A stretch of 64,000 nt of DNA from Latrodectus hesperus. Lineage: Eukaryota > Arthropoda > Arachnida > Araneae > Theridiidae. A program made the position numbers and the translations under genes. Under the pieces are notes generated by a model. That model did no database searches and had not been told where the DNA came from. It saw only the letters and a program-made list of their open reading frames with translations. Every line of letters begins with the position of its first letter. Positions within the stretch are counted from its first letter, which is position 1. Shown here piece by piece: positions 63,551-64,000 of the stretch. The DNA is taken from positions 44,861,804 to 44,925,803 of the forward strand of contig CM075860.1 of NCBI GenBank assembly GCA_037975125.1, given 5' to 3'.

Positions 63551-64000
63551 GGGGAGAGCACAAATCAAGAATCCTTGTGGATTTAGTGCGAAGAAGACAC
63601 AAAATATAATTAATTTTTTAAATGAACCACAAAGAAACTTGTTTATGTTAAAATTAGAAATGAGTCAAAAGGCATTTAAGGATGATATCTTGTTTAATAC
63701 AATAAGGCAGAAAAAATTTTCTACTTTACCTTCAAAACTAAATATTTTATAGTGGGAAAAATATTTAATACTAAACAATATATAAAATAATATTTGCATG
63801 GTTACGCGTATTAGACAAATAATATTACAGGTACTTAAGCAATCAACGTGTTTTCTGATCCCTTATTTTTGTTTCATGACTCATATAAGTTAAAAGATTC
63901 CTTTTACAAGAAAATTTTAATAAAAAGCATTGAACGATTTGACATGCATTACTGAATCATTCATGCGATGCAATCTATTCACTCGATATTTCAGAGAAGC
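63551..64000. other. AT-rich DNA without recognised genes
   Basis: Nothing supportable was seen; it may be an intron if 63329-63544 is an exon. Confidence 0.35.

Overview
This is a nest of non-LTR retrotransposons next to a short stretch of single-copy animal DNA. The AT-rich sequence, the I/jockey-type proteins with APE endonuclease, reverse transcriptase (RT) and RNase H, an arthropod-style RTE fragment and tRNA-like SINE heads suggest an arthropod. I think a spider is most likely, but that rests on remembered resemblance to orb-weaver elements, not on a search.

Two unrelated groups fill positions 1-51869. Family A lies wholly on the minus strand. I number seven copies: A1 1-2687, A2 2688-6972, A3 12634-18185, A4 28091-37200, A5 29550-33032 (nested in A4), A6 45812-48679 and A7 48680 to the gap. 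A full A element is about 5.5 kb: GC-rich 5' UTR, ORF1 of about 375 aa with three CCHC knuckles, ORF2 of about 1226 aa, a 32-nt terminal hairpin and a (CCAA)n tail. A3, A4 and A5 have 14-15 bp target-site duplications. A2 and A3 have intact ORF2; A1 and A7 are open as far as they can be seen.

Family B lies wholly on the plus strand as a head-to-tail series: B1 6973-9225, B2 9226-20993 (split by A3), B3 20994-26738, an ORF-less unit B3b 26739-37260 (split by A4) and B4 37261-45811 (its end cut by A6). Their proteins are clearly divergent, yet every unit ends with the same module of about 220 bp: a stem-loop whose arms covary, a CCCCACC box, an AATAAA box and a structured GC-rich block ending near GTCTAGAGCAACC. 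The next unit starts directly after it, either at a shared 16-nt 5' start (B3, B4) or at a variable truncation (B2, B3b). Constant 3' ends, variable 5' ends, one polarity and repeat-rich 3' UTRs resemble the HeT-A/TART arrays of Drosophila telomeres, so a telomere-like or self-targeting array is the main hypothesis here. In B2, B3 and B4 the ORF2 frame changes by -1 at the same A-run inside the RT domain, which may be programmed frameshifting.

A 500-N scaffold gap (51870-52369) separates the array from 52370-64000. That part holds one convincing host exon on the minus strand (a two-helix membrane protein, 53661-54330), decayed RTE fragments, SINE-like pieces, one possible further exon and long AT-rich DNA in which I see no gene. 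Adjacency across the gap is not proven.
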